NCBI GenBank assembly: GCA_035547515.1
Contig: DASZUS010000045.1
Span: forward strand, 62,001 to 126,000
Direction: 5' to 3'
Length of the DNA stretch: 64,000 nt
Origin: DASZTV01 sp035547515
Lineage (GTDB): Bacteria; Actinomycetota; Actinomycetes; JAFAQI01
In this document: positions 41,538 through 49,623 of the stretch, piece after piece
Layout of the letters: the number at the start of each line of letters is the position of its first letter
Position numbering within the stretch: the stretch's first letter is position 1
Notes under the pieces: generated by a model
The model's database searches: none
Seen by the model: the letters and a program-made list of their open reading frames with translations, nothing else
Told to the model about the DNA's origin: nothing
Made by a program: the position numbers and the translations under genes

Positions 41538-42010
41538 GCGTAGACGAGCCGGGTGATCCACTCGGCGACAAGCGCCGGCTTGGACTCGCCCTCGATCTCG
41601 ACAGTCATGGTGCGGATCGTGTGCAGGGTGTTCGGGTCCTTGAGTTCGACACCCGACAGAACGCTGGTGCAGCGGATCCGCGAGTTGACCTTGACCGCCT
41701 GGATGAACCGGATCTTCTCGAACCCATAGTTGACGCCCATGACGAGGCCGTCGAAGCGCTCCATCGGCTGCTTGATCGTCTCGCTCAACTTGACCAGCAA
41801 CGACAGCGTCAGGAAACCGTGAGCGATGGTCACGCCCCACGGCGACATCGCCGCCGCCTTCTCCGGATCGACGTGAATGAACTGGTGGTCCTCGGTGACG
41901 TCGGCGAACGCGTTGATTCGCTCCTGGGTGACCTCGAGCCAGTCGCTGGTGCCTTCGGTCTCACCAACTGCAGCCTTCAGCTTCTCGTACGCCGCCTCAG
42001 CCTTCGTCAT
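41534..42010 (-). CDS. MaoC family (R)-specific enoyl-CoA hydratase-like protein
   Basis: A 158-residue hotdog-fold protein. The hydratase-2 motif is visible in ITQERINAFADVTEDHQFIHVDPEKAAAMSPWGVTIAHGFLTLSLL, with the catalytic Asp (DHQFIHxD) and His in the characteristic spacing. It resembles the stand-alone actinobacterial MaoC dehydratases that act on 3-hydroxyacyl thioesters. ATG at 42010. Transcribed toward the PPOX gene; upstream is the UAA tRNA 35 bp away. Confidence 0.9.
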   Translation of the reverse strand: MTKAEAAYEKLKAAVGETEGTSDWLEVTQERINAFADVTEDHQFIHVDPEKAAAMSPWGVTIAHGFLTLSLLVKLSETIKQPMERFDGLVMGVNYGFEKIRFIQAVKVNSRIRCTSVLSGVELKDPNTLHTIRTMTVEIEGESKPALVAEWITRLVYA

Positions 42011-42044
42011 CCATGCCTCGTCTCATAGGTGTCGCCCGGACCGG

Positions 42045-42119
42045 TGCCCCCGGTCGGACTCGAACCGACAACGACCAGATTTTAAGTCCGGCGCCTCTGA
42101 CCTGTTGGGCTACGGGGGC
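42045..42119 (-). tRNA. tRNA with UAA anticodon (Leu-type), atypical short variable arm
   Basis: A 75-base cloverleaf. Acceptor stem GCCCCCG/CGGGGGC is 7 bp and perfect. T-stem GTCGG/CCGAC carries loop TTCGAGT. Anticodon stem CCGGA/TCTGG carries loop CTTAAAA, so the anticodon is UAA, reading Leu UUA codons. The D-arm (GCC...GGC, 3 bp, with CAGA before GGC) looks like class II tRNA-Leu, yet the variable region is only 5 bases (TCGTT) instead of a long arm. CCA is not encoded (CCG follows). It lies 10 bp beyond the ndh stop and may be processed from that transcript. Confidence 0.75.
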
Positions 42120-42129
42120 ACCGATGACG

Positions 42130-43449
42130 CTACTTCGATGCGCCCCGCGCCGCTTCGCGCTGGAAGTCGCTCCGCGGGTCCGCGAACGTGCCGAGCGAGA
42201 CGATCTCGCGCCGGAAGAACAACGCGAGAGTCCAGTCGGCGACGACCCGAAGCTTGCGGTTCATCGTTGGCACACGGGCCAGGTGATAGGTCCGATGCAT
42301 CCACCACGCAGGCAGCCCGCGCAGCTTGACCCCGTAGACCTCCGCCACGCCTCTGTGCAGGCCAAGGCTCGCGACCGACCCGGCGTAGGCGTGCCGGTAG
42401 GGACGAGGCTGCTTGCCTCGCAGGACCGCGACGATGTTGTCACCAAGCTGCTTCGCCTGCCGGACGGCGTGCTGTGCCGTCGGCCCGCACAGTGCGTCCG
42501 GCGAGTCCTTGGTCACGTCCGGCACGGCGGCGCAGTCTCCCGCCGCCCACGCATCGGGAGTGTCGACGATGCGCAGATCCGCGTGACACTTCACCCGCTT
42601 CATCTCGTCGAGCGGCAGATCGGTCTGCTCCAGCAATGGGTTCGGCCTTACCCCCGCCGTCCAGACGATCGTGTCCGCGTCGAACTCCGCGCCGTCGGAC
42701 AGAACGACGTGGCCCTGTTCGAGGGACTCGACCCTCGTGTTGAGGCGCACCTTGATGCCCTGCTTCTCGAGTTGGCGGACGGTGTACTCCGCCATGTCCA
42801 GGCTGACCTCGGGCAGGATGCGCCCGGTCGCCTCCACCATCGTCCAGTGCATGTCCGAAGCGGCCAGTCCCGGGTAGAACTTCAGCGCGTCGTGTGCCAT
42901 GTCCTGGAGCTCGGCGATGGCCTCGATGCCGGCGTAGCCGCCTCCCACGAACACGAAGTTCAGCGCGCGGCTGCGCACGGCCGGGTCGTCCGTCGTCACC
43001 GCCAGGTCCAGCCGGGAAAGCACGCGGTTGCGCAGGTAGATCGCCTCCGCTGCGGTGCGGAACGCGATGCCGGTGTCGGCAAGTCCGGGGATCGGAAGGG
43101 TCTTGGCGACCGAGCCCAATGCGACAACGAGGATGTCGTAGCCGAGGTCCTGGTCCCCGCCCTCCTCGGGTCGCAGGCAGATGCGCCGGGCGGTGTGGTC
43201 GATGCTGGTCACCGTGCCGACGAGAACCTCGCACCGGTCGAGCACCCGCCGCAGCGGCACGACCATGTGCCGAGGCTCAAGGTTCCCTGCAGCAGCTTCC
43301 GGAAGGAACGGCTGGTAGGTCATGTACGAGCGGGTGTCGATGACCGTCACCCTGGCTTCGTCGCGGCGCAGCTTCTGCTGTAGCCGCAGCGCGGTGTACA
43401 TCCCGACGTAGCCGCCACCGACGATCACGATTCGAGGTTGCGTGGACAC
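42130..43449 (-). CDS. ndh: Type II NADH dehydrogenase (NAD(P)/FAD-dependent oxidoreductase)
   Basis: A 439-residue respiratory oxidoreductase that passes electrons from NADH to menaquinone without proton pumping. Two dinucleotide motifs are visible: IVIVGGGYVGMYTAL for FAD at the N-terminus and NFVFVGGGYAGIEAIAEL for NADH at the middle. The FAD-binding TIVWTAGVRPNPL and WAAGDCAAVPD follow, and AQHAVRQAKQLGDNI. The C-terminus has amphipathic, basic segments suited to membrane association. ATG 43449 is the first start. Its stop is 10 bp from the tRNA gene. Confidence 0.9.
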   Translation of the reverse strand: MSTQPRIVIVGGGYVGMYTALRLQQKLRRDEARVTVIDTRSYMTYQPFLPEAAAGNLEPRHMVVPLRRVLDRCEVLVGTVTSIDHTARRICLRPEEGGDQDLGYDILVVALGSVAKTLPIPGLADTGIAFRTAAEAIYLRNRVLSRLDLAVTTDDPAVRSRALNFVFVGGGYAGIEAIAELQDMAHDALKFYPGLAASDMHWTMVEATGRILPEVSLDMAEYTVRQLEKQGIKVRLNTRVESLEQGHVVLSDGAEFDADTIVWTAGVRPNPLLEQTDLPLDEMKRVKCHADLRIVDTPDAWAAGDCAAVPDVTKDSPDALCGPTAQHAVRQAKQLGDNIVAVLRGKQPRPYRHAYAGSVASLGLHRGVAEVYGVKLRGLPAWWMHRTYHLARVPTMNRKLRVVADWTLALFFRREIVSLGTFADPRSDFQREAARGASK

Positions 43450-43538
43450 CCGTCGGTCCTACCCCAGCCTGTGGATGGGATGCGACGCCGAACGTGTGAG
43501 TCTGCGCACGATGGCACTCCGCGACAAGGGGGCCACCG

Positions 43539-44819
43539 ATGCAGGAGATGGGCGATGACCGGGCAAACTTCCGGGAGGTCTTGCGAATCCGCGAGTTCCG
43601 GGCGCTGTACCTCGCTCAGACGCTGAGCGTGCTCGGCGACCAGCTGGCACGGATTGCAATCGCCGTGATCGTGTTCGGCCGCACCTCCTCCGCAACGCTC
43701 ACCGCTGTCAGCTACGCGGTTAGCTACCTTCCGTGGATCGCCGGTGGGCCAACACTGTCGAGCCTGGCCGACCATCTTCCACGCAGAACAGTCATGGTCT
43801 GCTGCGACTGTTCCCGGGCTCTCCTCATCGGCGTGACGGCGCTTCACAACTGCCCGACGGCAGGCCTCATAGGTCTGGTAGCTGCGGTTGCTGTTCTCCA
43901 GCCGCCCTTCACCGCTGCCCGTGCGGCAACGATCCCAGAAGTCGTCGGCGAGGGCGCCGGGTATGCCGCAGCCGCGACGCTGACCAACGCCACGCTGCAA
44001 GTCGCCGTCCTCAGCGGATTCGCGCTAGGAGGCGTCGTCATCGCGGCCATCGGCACAAGCGCCACTGTTCTCGCCGATGCGTTGACGTTTGTCATCTCCG
44101 CGATGATCGTGGCTCGATTCGTTCAAAGCCGCCCTCCCGTGGCACCCGAGAAGAGCGCGTGGCGAGCCGATATGAGAGCCGGCTGGACAGCGGTCTTCCA
44201 GGACCATCGGCTGCGGCGCCTAGTCACGATCTCTTGGATCGTCGTGGGCGCGAGCATCACCACTGAAGCTGTGGCGGTACCGTACGCCCAGGCACATGGC
44301 GAGGGCGCGACCACTGCCGGCCTTCTCACAGCCTCGATGCCCCTCGGAACCGCCGTCGGCGCGCTGATACTCACCAGATTCGAGTCAGCCCGGCTCGAGC
44401 GAGCTTTGCCGCATATCGCTACAGCGGCTCTCCTTGCTCTGGCGCTCACGACCGCAAACCCGACTCCGCCGCTCGCGGCAGCCGCATGGGTCTTCGCCGG
44501 CGCCCTTAGCGCGATAACCGTGTTTGCGAATCGAGTCTTTGTGGTCGCGGTCCCGAGAGAAATTCGCGGACGAGCTTTCGGCGTGGCCGCAGCCGGTATC
44601 TCCGGCGCCCAGGGGATCGGCACCATCCTCGTCGGCCTGGCGGCGAGCCGATTGTCGCCGGCCCATTCCGTCGGCATGGTGATTTGCGCCTGGTTGCTGC
44701 TCCTTATGGTGGCGAACGCGAAGCGGCTCGGGTCGAGATCTGTGAACTTCGCGAAGATCTCGCCCGAGCCGCTTACGACCCCGTCAGCTACTCCCAGCTG
44801 TGACCTGTCTGCATCGTGA
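43539..44819 (+). CDS. MFS transporter
   Basis: A 426-residue major facilitator beginning REFRALYLAQTLSVLGDQLARIAIAVIVF, then about twelve hydrophobic helices with LADHLPRRTVMVCCDCSRALLIG as the loop 2-3 signature. VFANRVFVVAVPREIRGRAFGVAAAGI lies in the second half. It resembles EntS/MacA-like MFS proteins rather than the transporter at 34.5 kb. It uses noticeably more A/T-ending codons than its neighbours, a mild hint of transfer. It stands alone between ndh (divergent) and the UDG gene (convergent). Substrate unknown. Confidence 0.85.
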   Translation: MQEMGDDRANFREVLRIREFRALYLAQTLSVLGDQLARIAIAVIVFGRTSSATLTAVSYAVSYLPWIAGGPTLSSLADHLPRRTVMVCCDCSRALLIGVTALHNCPTAGLIGLVAAVAVLQPPFTAARAATIPEVVGEGAGYAAAATLTNATLQVAVLSGFALGGVVIAAIGTSATVLADALTFVISAMIVARFVQSRPPVAPEKSAWRADMRAGWTAVFQDHRLRRLVTISWIVVGASITTEAVAVPYAQAHGEGATTAGLLTASMPLGTAVGALILTRFESARLERALPHIATAALLALALTTANPTPPLAAAAWVFAGALSAITVFANRVFVVAVPREIRGRAFGVAAAGISGAQGIGTILVGLAASRLSPAHSVGMVICAWLLLLMVANAKRLGSRSVNFAKISPEPLTTPSATPSCDLSAS

Positions 44820-44911
44820 TCACCTCCGTACCCCAGGTGGTTCCGGTGCACGGAGCCTCGGAGGCCGCCGCTGTGCGGCGCCAGATGCAGTTCAGGACCT
44901 GTGGATAGCCG

Positions 44912-45697
44912 TCAGGCCCGAGCGAGCTCGGCGTTCACCCGAGCGAAGACGGCGTCGAGCATCGGCTCGGTCAGCCGCCCGGTAAAGGTGTTCTGCTGGC
45001 TCGGATGGAATGAGCCGATCACCAGCAGGCCGTCGTCTGCACGTACCTCGACCCCGTGGCCGAACCTGGTCCGCGGCTTGGGCATCTGGTGCCCGATCGA
45101 AGCCAGCACCGGCCACAACGCTGCCCAGGCGAAACCGCCGAGGGCCAGGACCACCCGCAGTTCCCTGAGCAAGGAGAGCTCGCGCTGCATCCACGGCCGG
45201 CAAGTATCCCGCTCGCCGGGGGTCGGCGCGTTCGCCGGTGGAGCGCACCGGACCGCTGCGATCATCCGCGAGTCGATCAGCTCCTGGCCGTCGTCTGCGC
45301 TCACCGAGATCGGCAGCCGAGCGAGGCCCGCGCGATGCAGCGCAGCGAAGAGCCAGTCGCCGCTGCGGTCGCCGGTGAAGACCCGGCCAGTGCGGTTGCC
45401 GCCATGCGCCGCGGGCGCGAGACCCACGATCGCGAGTCGGGCGTCTGCCGGTCCGAAGCCGGTGACAGGTCGGCCCCAGTACTGCTGGCCGGCGTACGCC
45501 GCGCGGCCGGTCCGGGCGACCTCCTCGCGCCAGTCGACGAGCCGCGGGCAGGCCCTGCAGACGCTCACCATTGCCGTGAGCTCCTCCATCGCCGAAGCTG
45601 ACTCGGCCAGCTGCGCCACGTCCGCCGGCGAGTGAGCGACCGGGGTGCTGGCAGTCGCGTGATCACCCGGCCAGCCGGTGCCCGGAGCGACGACCAT
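44912..45697 (-). CDS. Family 5 uracil-DNA glycosylase (UdgB type)
   Basis: A 261-residue DNA repair enzyme that removes uracil and related deaminated bases. The family 5 active-site stretch is IVGLAPAAHGGNRTGRVFTGDRSGDWLFAAL. The iron-sulfur cysteines are in SVCRACPRL (two), AAVRCAPPAN and DTCRPW. VIGSFHPSQQN is the C-terminal uracil-binding motif. It shares one base with the ppx stop and is read after it. The N-terminal ~35 residues are extra and possibly not translated; later starts exist. Confidence 0.92.
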   Translation of the reverse strand: MVVAPGTGWPGDHATASTPVAHSPADVAQLAESASAMEELTAMVSVCRACPRLVDWREEVARTGRAAYAGQQYWGRPVTGFGPADARLAIVGLAPAAHGGNRTGRVFTGDRSGDWLFAALHRAGLARLPISVSADDGQELIDSRMIAAVRCAPPANAPTPGERDTCRPWMQRELSLLRELRVVLALGGFAWAALWPVLASIGHQMPKPRTRFGHGVEVRADDGLLVIGSFHPSQQNTFTGRLTEPMLDAVFARVNAELARA

Positions 45698-46626
45698 CAG
45701 CGCTCGACCGCGCTGAAAGCGATCCCATCGAGAATGTCGTGCTCGCTCGCCACGACTTCCGCGAACGCGCCGCGCTCGACGATCGCGTCGAGGATCATCG
45801 CCCCGGCCCCAATGACGTCGACCCTGCCGGGATGCATCACCGGCAGCGCCGCGCGCTCAGCGCGACTGGCCGCGAGCATCTCCTGCGCCACGCGGTGGAC
45901 CTCGTCAGCGCTGGTTCGCGAGTGGTGAATCCGGTCGGCGTCGTAGCCCGGAAGGTTCAGCGCCAGCGCTGCCACCGTGGTCACCGACCCGGCCAGGCCG
46001 ATCAAGGTTCGCGCCTCGCCCAGATCGACAACGGAGGCGGCCGCATCGATCGCCGTCATGATGTCCTCGCGCGCGGCAGCGATCTGATCCGACGTCGGAG
46101 GATCGTCAGCAAGATGACGCTCGGTCATCCGGACACAGCCGATGTCGACCGACTTCGCTGCAACCGGCCCCGAGGCGTCACCCACCACAAACTCGGTCGA
46201 CCCGCCGCCGATGTCGACGACGAGGTACGGCGCAGGCACCGCCGCGTCACCGCGTAGCTCGCGAGTCGCGCCGGAGAACGACAGCCGCGCCTCCTCATCA
46301 CCACTCACGACTTCGGGCTCGACGCCCAGCCGTGTGACGACCCCCTCGACGAACACCGAGCGGTTGGCGGCGTCGCGAGTCGCGCTCGTCGCCACCATCC
46401 GAACCGCCTCGGCGCCGAGGTCCCTCACGGTGGAGGCGTAGTCGTCCAGTACGGCGAAGGTGCGGGCGAGGGCCTCGTCGGCGAACCGTCCGGTCCGGTC
46501 CACTCCGGCACCGAGCCGCACCACCTCCATGCGGCGAACCACATCGGTCAGCCGGTCGTCCACCACGTCTGCGACGAGCAGCCGGAGCGAGTTTGTCCCG
46601 CAGTCCAGCGCCGCGACGCGGGTCAC
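45697..46626 (-). CDS. ppx: Ppx/GppA family exopolyphosphatase
   Basis: A 309-residue ASKHA-fold phosphatase that hydrolyses polyphosphate and/or pppGpp. Key motifs are AALDCGTNSLRLLVADV (phosphate-1), EPEVVSGDEEARLSFSGA, VVDIGGGSTEFVVG (phosphate-2) and IGLAGSVTTVAALAL. The length corresponds to the short two-domain actinobacterial type (Ppx1/2-like). It is translationally coupled to the DUF501 gene (GTGA overlap) and to the UDG gene. The order ftsB, DUF501, ppx is conserved across actinobacteria. Confidence 0.92.
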   Translation of the reverse strand: MTRVAALDCGTNSLRLLVADVVDDRLTDVVRRMEVVRLGAGVDRTGRFADEALARTFAVLDDYASTVRDLGAEAVRMVATSATRDAANRSVFVEGVVTRLGVEPEVVSGDEEARLSFSGATRELRGDAAVPAPYLVVDIGGGSTEFVVGDASGPVAAKSVDIGCVRMTERHLADDPPTSDQIAAAREDIMTAIDAAASVVDLGEARTLIGLAGSVTTVAALALNLPGYDADRIHHSRTSADEVHRVAQEMLAASRAERAALPVMHPGRVDVIGAGAMILDAIVERGAFAEVVASEHDILDGIAFSAVER

Positions 46627-47162
46627 GAGTCAGCGCCGGCTACATCGACACCGGGTCCGTCGACACAGGGTCCGTCGATACAGGGTCCGTCGACACAGGG
46701 TCCGTCGATCGACCAGTCGTCGATCATCGCGAGAGCCTCGTCGCCGAACGGGTTGACCCCCGGGCCCACCGCGAGCGAGTGAGCGACGAGGACGTGCAAG
46801 CACTTCACCCGGTTCGGCATTCCCCCGGCGGTCACCGTCGTACCGAGCGGATCGATCTCGTCCCGCCGCGCCAGATAGGACTCGTGGGCGGCCTGGTAGC
46901 GCGCCGCGAGCTCCGGATCCGCGGCGAGCCGATCGGTCATCTCCTTCATCAGGCCGGACGCTTCGAGCCGGCCCACTGCCGAGCGCACCCGCGGGCAGGT
47001 CAGGTAGTACAGGGTGGGGAACGGCGTGCCGTCCTCGAGCCGCGGCGCGGTCTCCACGACGTCGGGCAGGCCGCAGCCGCAGCGGTGCGCGACGGCCCGC
47101 GTCGCGCGGGGCGGGCGGTGGAGCTGCGCCGCGACCGCCGCCAGGTCTTCGGGGCTGGTCAC
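46623..47162 (-). CDS. DUF501 domain-containing protein with repeated C-terminal tail
   Basis: A 179-residue protein. The DUF501 core (about 1-150) has LHRPPRATRAVAHRCGCGLPDVVETAPRLEDGTPFPTLYYLTCPR and GGMPNRVKCLHVLVAHSLA, with conserved cysteines and histidines. Function unknown, though the gene almost always accompanies eno, ftsB and ppx. GTG 47162 starts right at the domain; the upstream frame is antisense of ftsB. The last ~25 residues are an unusual tail, (V/I)DGPC repeated, encoded by four 15-bp tandem units. It is 7 bp downstream of ftsB. Confidence 0.88.
   Translation of the reverse strand: MTSPEDLAAVAAQLHRPPRATRAVAHRCGCGLPDVVETAPRLEDGTPFPTLYYLTCPRVRSAVGRLEASGLMKEMTDRLAADPELAARYQAAHESYLARRDEIDPLGTTVTAGGMPNRVKCLHVLVAHSLAVGPGVNPFGDEALAMIDDWSIDGPCVDGPCIDGPCVDGPGVDVAGADS
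46645..46704. repeat. 4 x 15-bp in-frame tandem repeat in DUF501 gene
   Basis: Four adjacent units of TCGACACAGGGTCCG (with 1-base variants in units 1 and 3) at 46645-46659, 46660-46674, 46675-46689 and 46690-46704. On the minus strand they encode tandem DGP(C/G)(V/I). The unit length is a multiple of three, so copy-number changes would keep the frame. Confidence 0.92.
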
Positions 47163-47169
47163 CTGCGCG

Positions 47170-47586
47170 TCACTGAGTGGCGTTGCCCGCGGTCTGCATC
47201 GACTTCCACAGCTCGGTGTACCAAGGCCCGCCGGACTCCGGCGGCGCCGCGGGATGCGCGATCGCCTGCGCCAGGGCCTTCGAGGCGTGTGACTTGTGCG
47301 GGCCGAACACCACCGTGCCGGACTCACCTGGCATCACGTAGTGCAGCCGCTTCTTGGCTTGCTGCTCGACGTACGACGGGTCGTTCCAGAGCTGGTCCTT
47401 GGTGGTGAGCTGCGCCACCCTCGACTGGGCCTGGGCGATCTGCCGGTTGAGCGAGGTGATGTCACCGCGCTGGCCGAGCCAGATCTTGAACGGCAAGGCG
47501 ATCGCGACGATCACGAACGCCAGGGTCAGCGCGAGCACCGCGGACCGCCCGGTCAGTGCGGTACGCCGCGCCGAGGCACGCGTCAT
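47170..47586 (-). CDS. ftsB: Septum formation initiator FtsB/DivIC-like protein
   Basis: A 138-residue bitopic membrane protein: short cytoplasmic N-terminus, one transmembrane helix (about 18-36, VLALTLAFVIVAIALPFKIWL), then a coiled coil (RGDITSLNRQIAQAQSRVAQLTTKDQL) and the DivIC-typical NDPSYVEQQAKKRLHYVMPGE. It would join FtsL/FtsQ in the divisome. Its start overlaps the eno stop by 4 bp, the classical actinobacterial eno-ftsB arrangement. Confidence 0.92.
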   Translation of the reverse strand: MTRASARRTALTGRSAVLALTLAFVIVAIALPFKIWLGQRGDITSLNRQIAQAQSRVAQLTTKDQLWNDPSYVEQQAKKRLHYVMPGESGTVVFGPHKSHASKALAQAIAHPAAPPESGGPWYTELWKSMQTAGNATQ

Positions 47587-48863
47587 GCCCGCTGAGCCCT
47601 CGGGAAGGCATGCACGCCGGCGTAGCGCGCGGCGTCGTCGAGGATCGACTCGATGCGCAGCAGCTGGTTGTACTTCGCGACCCGCTCGCTTCGCGCCGGG
47701 GCGCCGGTCTTGATCTGACCGCAGTTCGTCGCAACCGCGAGGTCCGCGATCGTCGTGTCCTCGGTCTCGCCCGACCGGTGGCTCATCATGCAGCGGTATC
47801 CGCTGCGGTGCGCGAGGTCGACCGCGTCGAGCGTCTCCGACAACGTGCCGATCTGGTTGACCTTGACCAGCAGGGCGTTCGCGGCGCTCTCCGCGACTCC
47901 CCGACGCAGCCGCTCGGGATTCGTGACGAACAGGTCGTCCCCGACGAGCTGCACCCGGTCACCGACGGCGGCCGTGAGCGCGACCCAGCCCGCCCAGTCC
48001 TCCTCGGAGAGCGGGTCCTCGATCGAGACGATCGGGTACGACGCGAGCAGCTCCTCGTAGTAGGCCGTCATCTCCGCAGCGCTGCGGGTGCCGCCTTCGA
48101 AGCAGTAGCCGCCGTCAGCGTGGAACTCGGTCGCCGCGACGTCGAGGGCGATCGCGATGTCCTCGCCGGGGGTGAGCCCCGCCTTGCCGATCGCCTCGAC
48201 GATGAGGTCGATCGCCTCGCGGTTGGACGGCAGATCGGGGGCGAATCCGCCCTCGTCACCGAGCCCGGTCGACAGCCCTCTGCCCTTCAGCACGGCCTTC
48301 AGCGCGTGATAGACCTCCGCCCCCCACCGCAACGCGTCCGAGAACGTCGACGCGCCGACCGGCGCGATCATGAACTCCTGGACGTCGACGTTGGTGTCGG
48401 CGTGCGCGCCACCGTTGAGGATGTTCATCATCGGTACCGGCAGCAGGTGTGCGTGCGAGCCGCCGACGTAGCGGAACAGCGGAAGCTCCGAGGAGTCCGC
48501 GGCGGCGCGGGCGACCGCGAGCGAGACACCGAGGATCGCGTTGGCGCCGAGCCGGCTCTTGTCCGGGGTGCCGTCGAGGTCGAGCAGGGCCTGGTCGACC
48601 AGCCGCTGCTCGGTGGCCTCGAAGCCGATCAGCTCAGGACCGATCTCGTCCATGACCGCGGTGACGGCTTGGCGGACGCCCTTGCCGCCGTACCGGTCGT
48701 CGCCGTCGCGGCGCTCGACCGCCTCGAACGCGCCGGTCGACGCCCCGCTGGGCACCGCTGCTCGACCGATGACGTCGTCTTCGAGCAGCACCTCGACCTC
48801 GACGGTCGGGTTGCCCCGAGAGTCGAGAATCTCGCGGGCGACGACGCCTTCGATGGCGGGCAC
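47583..48863 (-). CDS. eno: Phosphopyruvate hydratase (enolase)
   Basis: Converts 2-phosphoglycerate to phosphoenolpyruvate. At 426 residues it is full length. Landmarks are AREILDSRGNPTVEVEV (N-terminal signature), LPVPMMNILNGGAHADTNVDVQEFMI, GDEGGFAPDLP (catalytic Glu region), SIEDPLSEEDWAGW and LLVKVNQIGTLSETLDA with the catalytic Lys, then MMSHRSGETEDTTIADLAVA. It leads an operon with ftsB, DUF501 and ppx. An 89-bp gap separates it from mazG upstream. Confidence 0.98.
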   Translation of the reverse strand: MPAIEGVVAREILDSRGNPTVEVEVLLEDDVIGRAAVPSGASTGAFEAVERRDGDDRYGGKGVRQAVTAVMDEIGPELIGFEATEQRLVDQALLDLDGTPDKSRLGANAILGVSLAVARAAADSSELPLFRYVGGSHAHLLPVPMMNILNGGAHADTNVDVQEFMIAPVGASTFSDALRWGAEVYHALKAVLKGRGLSTGLGDEGGFAPDLPSNREAIDLIVEAIGKAGLTPGEDIAIALDVAATEFHADGGYCFEGGTRSAAEMTAYYEELLASYPIVSIEDPLSEEDWAGWVALTAAVGDRVQLVGDDLFVTNPERLRRGVAESAANALLVKVNQIGTLSETLDAVDLAHRSGYRCMMSHRSGETEDTTIADLAVATNCGQIKTGAPARSERVAKYNQLLRIESILDDAARYAGVHAFPRAQRA

Positions 48864-48952
48864 TCAGGACTCCTCGTACGGCGACGGGTTCGAAGAACAG
48901 GGCGTGTCGAGCCTAACGCCGCAGGTTCCGCGAGCCCGGTAACCGGCGCGGA

Positions 48953-49618
48953 TCAGGACTCGGCGTGCAACACCTCGTCGCGGTATGCCCGAACTCGGGC
49001 GCGCAGCACTGCCTCCGCGTCGATGCCGTGCGCGCGCATCTGGGACACCGCGACCCACAGCAGCTCCGCTGCCGCCTCGTCGGTCGGGCTGGCCTCGAAG
49101 CCCGCAGCGGCCTGGGCCAGCCCAGTGCCGGGCGCAGCGCCCATCTTGCGCTGCAGCTTCGCGGCGAGCGTCAGCGCCGGCAACGACATCGGGACGTTCG
49201 CCAGTGCCGAATCGCCGCCGCGCTCAGCTGCCTTGATCTGCTCCCAGTTGCGGTTCACCTCGTCGGCATCGGCGACGTCGGCGTCCCCGAAGACGTGCGG
49301 GTGACGGCGGACCAGCTTGGCAACCAGGCCGCTGGCAACGTCGTCGATCGACCAGCGCCGGTCCGGCGGCAGCTCTTCCGCCAGCCGGGCATGGAACAGG
49401 ACCTGGAGCAGGACGTCGCCGAGCTCGTCACGGAGCGCCTCGAGGTCGCCGTCCTCGATCGTCTGCAGTGCCTCGTACGCCTCTTCGATGAGGTACGGCG
49501 CGAGCGAGCGGTGGTCCTGGGCGGCATCCCAAGGGCACCCACCAGGTGAGCGCAGGCGATCCATGACCGCGACGGCCTCGAGCAGAGCCTGGCCTAGCGG
49601 CGCGCCCGTCTCCCTCAC
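48953..49618 (-). CDS. mazG: MazG family nucleotide pyrophosphohydrolase
   Basis: A 221-residue house-cleaning enzyme that hydrolyses NTPs to NMP and PPi. The MazG core is visible: MDRLRSPGGCPWDAAQDHRSLAPYLIEEAYEALQTIEDGDLEALRDELGDVLLQVLFHA, in which the EExxE/ExxD metal motif (EEAYE, ELGD) is intact. A RRHPHVFGDAD segment follows and NWEQIKAAERG. Single-domain actinobacterial MazGs have this length. GTG 49618 was chosen because the longer open frame upstream is antisense-like and overlaps the SurA-like gene. Confidence 0.92.
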   Translation of the reverse strand: MRETGAPLGQALLEAVAVMDRLRSPGGCPWDAAQDHRSLAPYLIEEAYEALQTIEDGDLEALRDELGDVLLQVLFHARLAEELPPDRRWSIDDVASGLVAKLVRRHPHVFGDADVADADEVNRNWEQIKAAERGGDSALANVPMSLPALTLAAKLQRKMGAAPGTGLAQAAAGFEASPTDEAAAELLWVAVSQMRAHGIDAEAVLRARVRAYRDEVLHAES

Positions 49619-49623
49619 GGCGG

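Noticed and set aside
42013..43383. 456-residue plus-strand frame over tRNA and ndh
   Set aside because: Translated tRNA antisense (a known artefact type) followed by antisense of ndh.
46645..46704. Possible CRISPR-like array
   Set aside because: Units are directly adjacent 15-mers without spacers and lie in frame within a coding sequence.
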